Shown: positions 31,369 to 35,373 of the stretch, in pieces
Position numbering within the stretch: position 1 is the stretch's first letter
How the letters are laid out: each line of letters begins with the position of its first letter
NCBI GenBank assembly: GCA_946414075.1
Contig: CAMKNA010000024.1
Location: 1 to 35,373 of the forward strand
Source of the DNA: an uncultured Fibrobacter sp.
Lineage (GTDB): Bacteria; Fibrobacterota; Fibrobacteria; Fibrobacterales; Fibrobacteraceae
Direction of reading: 5' to 3'
Length of the DNA: 35,373 nucleotides
Translations under genes and position numbers: made by a program
Notes under the pieces: model-generated
Told to the model about the DNA's origin: nothing
The model's database searches: none
The model's input: the letters and a program-made list of their open reading frames with translations, nothing else

Positions 31369-31473
31369 ACGTCATTCTCGACTGAGCACAGCGAAGGAGG
31401 GAATCCATACGGTCCTTATCATCGCATGTCAGAAAGGCATGGATCCCGTCGGTGTTCCCCTCCAGGATGACGT
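31369..31473. repeat. Nested inverted repeat between convergent genes (MITE-like or terminator)
   Basis: Outer arms ACGTCAT (31369-31375) and ATGACGT (31467-31473), extended by CT/AG with one wobble, enclose a second pair GGGAATCCAT/ATGGATCCC. CGTCATTCTCGACTGAGC and GGAGGGAATCC resemble dispersed intergenic repeats I know from other genomes. It lies between the 3' ends of the PHP and alcohol dehydrogenase genes. Confidence 0.45.
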
Positions 31474-31486
31474 TATAGTAGACAGA

Positions 31487-32665
31487 CTATTCCAAAGTGG
31501 CGTGGGCCGCGATCTTGTAAATCGCAGTTACATCGGCAGCCTTCAGCGCCACGAAGCCCCAGCCGTCACCCGGATTCAGCTTTTCCACCATCTTCGGGAT
31601 GTCTTCTTCCTTCGCGCCGAGTTCGGCGAAGTTGATAGGCATACCGATGGAATGCAAGAAGCGGCGGAAAGCCTTGATGCCTTCGAGTGCGGTGGCCTTC
31701 GGGTTTTCGAAATTCATCTCGCAGCCGAACACGCGGGTCGCCATCTGCGCGAAACGCATCACATTGTGGTCTACCACATATTCCATCCAGGCGGGCATGA
31801 TGACAGCAAGACCCGCGCCATGGGCGCAGTCGTAAAGCGCAGAAAGTTCGTGCTCGATGGCGTGGCTGTTCCAGTCTTGACTGCGCCCGCAGCCCACAAC
31901 ACCGTTGTGGGCTACCGTCCCCGCCCACATGATGTTGGCCCGCACCTGGTAGTTGGCGGGGTCGGCAATGGCGCGTGGCCCTTCCTTAACCATCGTGAGG
32001 AGCACCGCTTCGCACAGGCGGTCAGTAATTTCCACTTCCAGCGTGTTCGTGAAGTAGCGTTCAAAAACATGGGCCATGATGTCGGTTATGCCGCAGGCCG
32101 TCTGGTAGGCGGGCAATGTGCAAAGGAGCGCCGGATTCTGTACCGCAAACTTCGGGCGGATATGCTCGCTGCTCGCACCGCGCTTGAGCATGCCGTCTTC
32201 CTTGGTCACCACGGAGTCGCCGCTGCCCTCTGAACCGGCAGCAGCAATCGTCTGCACCACGCCAATGGGGAGCGCAGATGCCGCCGAGGCCTTGCCCTCG
32301 TAAAAGTCCCAGAAGTCCCCCTTGTAAGGTACACCCATGGCAATGGCCTTGGAGCTATCGATGGTGGAGCCGCCGCCCACCGCAAGGATAAAGTCGATGC
32401 CATTCTGGCGGACAATTTCAATGCCCTTATAGACAAGAGAATCATGGGGGTTCGGCTTCACGCCGCCCAGTTCCACATGGGGGATACCAGCCGCATCCAG
32501 GCTCGCCTTCACCCGATCAATGAGGCCCGAGCGCACGGCAGAACCGCCACCGTAGTGGATAAGCACCTTGGTGCCACCGTATTTTTTGACAAGTGCGCCG
32601 CATTCATTTTCGCGGTCCATGCCGAATACAAATTCCGTGGGGCTGTAGAAATTGAAATTATCCAT
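31487..32665 (-). CDS. Iron-containing alcohol dehydrogenase, YqhD/BDH type
   Basis: 392 residues from ATG 32665 (GAGG six bases before; upstream frame has no support). MDNFNFYSPTEFVFG, LIHYGGGS and AVGGGSTIDSSKAIA (NADPH-binding) follow the order of E. coli YqhD and clostridial butanol dehydrogenases, as do AAGSEGSGDSVV and RANIMWAGTVAHNGVVGCGRSQDW (abbreviated). Metal ligands: Asp and His in GITDIMAHVFERY and the two His of HAIEHELSALYDCAHG. It reduces aldehydes with NADPH; in a fermenter it could dispose of reductant or detoxify aldehydes. The gene is single and divergent from the small basic-protein gene. Confidence 0.9.
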   Translation of the reverse strand: MDNFNFYSPTEFVFGMDRENECGALVKKYGGTKVLIHYGGGSAVRSGLIDRVKASLDAAGIPHVELGGVKPNPHDSLVYKGIEIVRQNGIDFILAVGGGSTIDSSKAIAMGVPYKGDFWDFYEGKASAASALPIGVVQTIAAAGSEGSGDSVVTKEDGMLKRGASSEHIRPKFAVQNPALLCTLPAYQTACGITDIMAHVFERYFTNTLEVEITDRLCEAVLLTMVKEGPRAIADPANYQVRANIMWAGTVAHNGVVGCGRSQDWNSHAIEHELSALYDCAHGAGLAVIMPAWMEYVVDHNVMRFAQMATRVFGCEMNFENPKATALEGIKAFRRFLHSIGMPINFAELGAKEEDIPKMVEKLNPGDGWGFVALKAADVTAIYKIAAHATLE

Positions 32666-32762
32666 ATAATCCTCATTGTTGCTTACAACCATAATAATAC
32701 ATTGAAAAAAGCTTAAAAAATGGCGATTTTGGCCAAATTTCGTGTACAAAAGGAACCAAACC

Positions 32763-32793
32763 TTGACAAAAGCCCGATTTTTTTCTCTATTTT
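32763..32793 (+). promoter_or_regulatory. Promoter of the small basic-protein gene
   Basis: TTGACA at 32763-32768 is consensus. The -10 box is TCTATT (17-base spacing) or TATTTT (19-base spacing). The predicted leader is ~35 bases and contains CGGAG before the ATG at 32834. Confidence 0.55.
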
Positions 32794-32833
32794 GGCACCG
32801 ATTTTTATGTTTAACCCTTAACGGAGAACCAAT

Positions 32834-32929
32834 ATGCCTTGCGGAAAGAAAAGAAAGCGCAGGAAGATTGCGACCCACAAGCGCAAGAAGCGCCGTCGTC
32901 GTGACCGTCACAAAAAGAAACTTCGCTAA
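32834..32929 (+). CDS. 31-residue AURKAIP1/COX24-domain (bS22-like) ribosomal protein
   Basis: The product starts MPCGKKRKRRKIATHKRKKR and ends RRRDRHKKKLR: 31 residues, about two-thirds Lys/Arg. It matches the Bacteroidetes COX24/AURKAIP1 miniproteins (MPSGKKRKRHKMATHKRKKR-like), related to mycobacterial bS22, which binds the 30S decoding region. CGGAG precedes ATG by nine bases. A near-consensus promoter and a strong terminator bracket it, so it is a single-gene unit. It is too short for default gene calling and easily missed. The family assignment is from recognition; a role on the small subunit is inference. Confidence 0.85.
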   Translation: MPCGKKRKRRKIATHKRKKRRRRDRHKKKLR

Positions 32930-32954
32930 TCCGTTAGCATTTTTGTGATTTCCT

Positions 32955-32985
32955 AAAAACGGGGTGCCAACACACTCCGTTTTTT
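32955..32985 (+). terminator. Terminator after the small basic-protein gene
   Basis: AAAAACGGGGTG pairs with CACTCCGTTTTT (one G-U) across CCAACA and ends in T6. It lies 26 bases after the stop and 26 bases before the recD2 start. Confidence 0.9.
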
Positions 32986-33010
32986 CGTGTAACCCCAGAA
33001 GCTGACCAAA

Positions 33011-35152
33011 ATGCAAATCCAGGGATCCATCAAGAACATCACCTACCAGAATGCCACCAACGGTTTTACCGTGTTAAAGGTAGTGCTTTCGGATACGGGC
33101 AAGGTGGCGGTGGTCACCGGGAACTTTCCCGCACTCACCCCCGGCGAGAACCTGCGGTTCGAGGGCGAATGGGGGCGCCACCCCAAGTTCGGCGAGCAGT
33201 TCAAGGCCACGGGCTTCGAGCTTCTGGAAACAGGCGACGGCAACCTGAAGGACTACCTGGCCAGCGGCCTGTTCCGGGGCATCGGACCCAAGACCGCCGA
33301 ACGCCTAGTAGAAGCCTTCGGCGAGAGCCTGCTGGACATCCTGGACAACCACCCCGAAAAGCTTACCGAAGCCAAAGTCAAGGGCCTCTCCCAAAAGAAG
33401 CTGGCGGAATTCCTGGCCAGCTGGCAAGAGGCCCGCCTTAGCCGAGACACTATGCTTTTCCTGTACAGGCACGGTATAATAGGGGCCACAGCAAAAAGAC
33501 TCTGGACCACCTACGGCGAAGACACCATTCCCAAAATCAAGGAGAACCCCTACCTGCTCTGCGAAGAGGTGTGGGGAATCGGGTTTGCAAGTGCCGACGA
33601 AATCGCCATGAAGCTTGGGCTCCCCAAAGACAGCCCGCAGCGGTTCCAGGCGGCCCTACTCTACTCCCTGCAAGAATCCTCCTTCAACGAAGGCCATGTG
33701 TACCTGCCCAAGGACGCCCTGCTGGACCGCACCCTCAAGAACCTGCGGATTGACAGTTTCGACGACGATGCGGTGCAGATTCTCATGGAGCAGTTCGAGG
33801 GGCTGTGCGGCCACGGACGCATCACGCGGGTGGGCGACGACTGCTTCTACCCGCCTATGTTCAGGGCCGAAGACGCCATCGCCCGAAACATCGCGATTAG
33901 GCTCCAGCACAATACGCTGCCTACCGAAGGTTTCGAGCGTTACCTGGTCAGCTGGGAGCGGGAACACGAGTTCAGCTTTGACCCAGTGCAGCGGCAGGCC
34001 ATCCAGATGGCCCTTTCCCACAAGTTCTCCATAGTCACCGGAGGCCCGGGTACCGGCAAAACCACCATACTCAAGGGCATTTTGCATCTTGCCAACCAGA
34101 TGGGGGAATCCGTGCTGCTGGCGGCTCCAACGGGCCGTGCCGCCAAGCGTATGGAAAGCCTCTGCGGAGCGCCCGCGAAGACGCTGCACCGCCTTCTGGA
34201 AATGGACCCCGTGTCCAAGAAGTTCAACAGGAACATAGGCAACCAGCTGCACTGCGACCTGTTGATTGTGGACGAGTTCAGCATGGTAGATACCTGGCTT
34301 GCTTCGTCACTGCTGGAAGCGGTCAGTCTCCGTGCAAGGATTCTCTTGGTAGGGGACGCCGACCAGCTGCCTAGCGTAGGGCCCGGCAATGTGCTGAACG
34401 ACCTGCTGCAATGCCCGAAAATTCCGAGCGTGCGTCTGCAGCACATATTCCGGCAGGCCAGCGGCAACGACATCGCCGACAAGGCCGCGAAAATCAACAA
34501 GGGAATCACCCCCTCGCCCATCGATGGCCCCAACTTCCACTTTGTGCCCTACGAGACTCCCGAGGAGGCCCTAGGCATATTGCAGAAGCTGGTCACCACC
34601 GGCGTGCGCTCCAAGCTGGACATCGACCTGAAAAGCGACCTGCAGATTCTAGCCCCCATGCGCAAGGGCCCGCTGGGCGTGTTCGAGCTGAACCAGTTCC
34701 TGCAAAAGCTCATGAACGGCAGCGCCCAGAAATTCAAGATAAGCGGCACCGAATGGGGCGCGGGCGACCGGGTGATGCAGACCACCAACAACTACGACAA
34801 GAACATTTTCAACGGCGATGTGGGAATTATCTTCAGCGTCAAGAAGGACAAGTCCGCCATGACGGTCTTTTTCGACGACAAGACGGTGGACTACGAAGGC
34901 GACGAAATAGAAGACCTGCAGTTGGCCTACGCCTGCACCATCCACAAGAGCCAGGGCAGCGAATACCCCGCCGTCATCGTGATTCTAGACTCCAGCCACT
35001 ACGTAATGCTGCAGCGCAACCTGCTTTATACGGCCATCACCCGCGCGAAGGGCCACGTGTGGGTTCTTTCGGCTCCCGGAGCCTTTTACCAGGCCGTGCG
35101 CAACAACCGCAGCACCCGACGGTTCACACGGCTAAAAGAACGACTCAATTAA
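33011..35152 (+). CDS. recD2: RecD2-type SF1B DNA helicase
   Basis: 713 residues, typical for RecD2/YrrC. An OB-like N-terminal region (GSIKNITYQNATNGFTVLKV) and helix-hairpin-helix segments (LFRGIGPKTAERLVEAFG; VWGIGFASADEIAMKLG) precede the motor. Walker A is GGPGTGKTT (344-352), Walker B LIVDEFSMVD with Asp421-Glu422, then GDADQLPSVGPGNVL, FRQ and the late helicase motif AYACTIHKSQGSEYP. It is a 5'-3' DNA helicase that works outside RecBCD. No Shine-Dalgarno is obvious, and the strong terminator 26 bases upstream leaves no room for an ordinary promoter, so its expression needs read-through or an unusual promoter. Confidence 0.93.
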   Translation: MQIQGSIKNITYQNATNGFTVLKVVLSDTGKVAVVTGNFPALTPGENLRFEGEWGRHPKFGEQFKATGFELLETGDGNLKDYLASGLFRGIGPKTAERLVEAFGESLLDILDNHPEKLTEAKVKGLSQKKLAEFLASWQEARLSRDTMLFLYRHGIIGATAKRLWTTYGEDTIPKIKENPYLLCEEVWGIGFASADEIAMKLGLPKDSPQRFQAALLYSLQESSFNEGHVYLPKDALLDRTLKNLRIDSFDDDAVQILMEQFEGLCGHGRITRVGDDCFYPPMFRAEDAIARNIAIRLQHNTLPTEGFERYLVSWEREHEFSFDPVQRQAIQMALSHKFSIVTGGPGTGKTTILKGILHLANQMGESVLLAAPTGRAAKRMESLCGAPAKTLHRLLEMDPVSKKFNRNIGNQLHCDLLIVDEFSMVDTWLASSLLEAVSLRARILLVGDADQLPSVGPGNVLNDLLQCPKIPSVRLQHIFRQASGNDIADKAAKINKGITPSPIDGPNFHFVPYETPEEALGILQKLVTTGVRSKLDIDLKSDLQILAPMRKGPLGVFELNQFLQKLMNGSAQKFKISGTEWGAGDRVMQTTNNYDKNIFNGDVGIIFSVKKDKSAMTVFFDDKTVDYEGDEIEDLQLAYACTIHKSQGSEYPAVIVILDSSHYVMLQRNLLYTAITRAKGHVWVLSAPGAFYQAVRNNRSTRRFTRLKERLN

Positions 35153-35177
35153 AAAAGATCCCCGCCTTCGCGGGGAT
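35151..35177 (-). terminator. Hairpin terminator for the leftward gene at the right edge
   Basis: ATCCCCGC-CTTC-GCGGGGAT with an A-run at 35151-35156. Read on the - strand it becomes ATCCCCGC-GAAG-GCGGGGAT-C-TTTTTT, a proper terminator for the aminotransferase gene. The hairpin core also looks like a dispersed intergenic repeat (ATCCCCGCCTTCGCGGGGAT). Confidence 0.7.
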
Positions 35178-35203
35178 GACAACGCTCACTATTCGCGGGA
35201 ACC

Positions 35204-35373
35204 TTACAGGTCCACCACTTCAGTCCAGCCGAAGGGGTCTTCGGCCTCGCCGAACTGGATAGCAGTGTACTTGGTGAAGAGTTCCGTGCAGACAGGGCCC
35301 GGATTCACGCCGTCACCATAGGTGAATTCCTTGCCGGCAACCGGATCCACAATCTTCTTGATCGGGGTAATCA
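35204..35373 (-). CDS. ilvE: Branched-chain amino acid aminotransferase, C-terminal end (5' end outside window)
   Basis: The last 55 codons before TAA (35204-35206) are visible. The product reads ITPIKKIVDP..., then FTYGDGVNPGPVCTELF, TKYTAIQFGEAEDPFGWTEV. The YGDG-PGPVT..LY..LT.IQ.GE.EDPFGW pattern is the C-terminus of IlvE-type aminotransferases (large domain). It would use PLP to interconvert branched-chain amino acids and oxo acids. The rest lies beyond the right edge, so the catalytic Lys cannot be checked. Confidence 0.85.
   Translation of the reverse strand, partial: ITPIKKIVDPVAGKEFTYGDGVNPGPVCTELFTKYTAIQFGEAEDPFGWTEVVDL

Noticed and set aside
32793..32810. TTGGCACCGATTTTTAT as a second sigma-54 promoter
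   Set aside because: The -24 part fits but the -12 element lacks GC (TTTAT in place of TTGCW).
35151..35177. Hairpin as terminator of recD2
   Set aside because: The A/T-run lies on the left side, so it only makes a U-tract for - strand transcription; on the + strand no T-run follows.

Overview
The window looks like chromosome from a Fibrobacter-type bacterium (Fibrobacteres, FCB group). The pointers are a TIGR02147-type regulator, a family I know as a Fibrobacter-expanded paralogous set; several lipoproteins with Ser-rich stretches after the lipid cysteine; large secreted proteins with Ser/Gly linkers; a Gram-negative envelope gene set (LptF/LptG, BamD-like, beta-barrels); anaerobic class III ribonucleotide reductase; and a 31-residue COX24/bS22-like basic protein of the kind found in Bacteroidetes. 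I see no phage, IS or CRISPR. The species assignment is inference.

Left part (1-6800, rightward): the 3' end of feoB with an acidic Ala/Glu-rich insert; a porin-like outer-membrane protein with an Ala/Pro/Glu linker behind a full-match sigma-54 promoter; a possible tiny lipoprotein; then a cassette of a near-leaderless TIGR02147 regulator, an overlapping lipoprotein gene, and two paralogous Cys-rich lipoproteins. A bidirectional terminator separates this from two large leftward genes for secreted proteins of about 920 and 1427 residues (6844-13911) that share C-terminal architecture.

Middle (14094-21458): hemW (leftward); a small membrane protein plus membrane-anchored class III nucleotide cyclase (rightward); tRNA-Gly(GCC) behind a consensus promoter, with its 3' end and terminator repeated as an inverted copy; a 332-base hairpin-rich noncoding stretch; a rhomboid protease; and, leftward, the class III ribonucleotide reductase locus. 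Here NrdD is split: a 776-residue subunit without the glycyl-radical segment, then after two in-frame stops a separate 48-residue protein carrying the RITGYLVG glycyl-radical motif behind a perfect Shine-Dalgarno, overlapping nrdG. Two NrdR-like boxes lie upstream. This is the most striking item in the window.

Right part (21459-35373): a lipoprotein; a leftward operon lptF-lptG-GGDEF protein-sodium/solute symporter; divergently, a rightward run of bamD-like lipoprotein, beta-barrel protein and PHP-domain phosphoesterase; a YqhD/BDH-like alcohol dehydrogenase (leftward); the 31-residue COX24/bS22-like gene; a RecD2-type helicase; and the C-terminal end of a branched-chain aminotransferase entering from the right edge.

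Most genes are housekeeping or envelope functions in short operons. The novel-looking material is the split NrdD, the noncoding block next to tRNA-Gly, the regulator-lipoprotein cassette and the large secreted pair.
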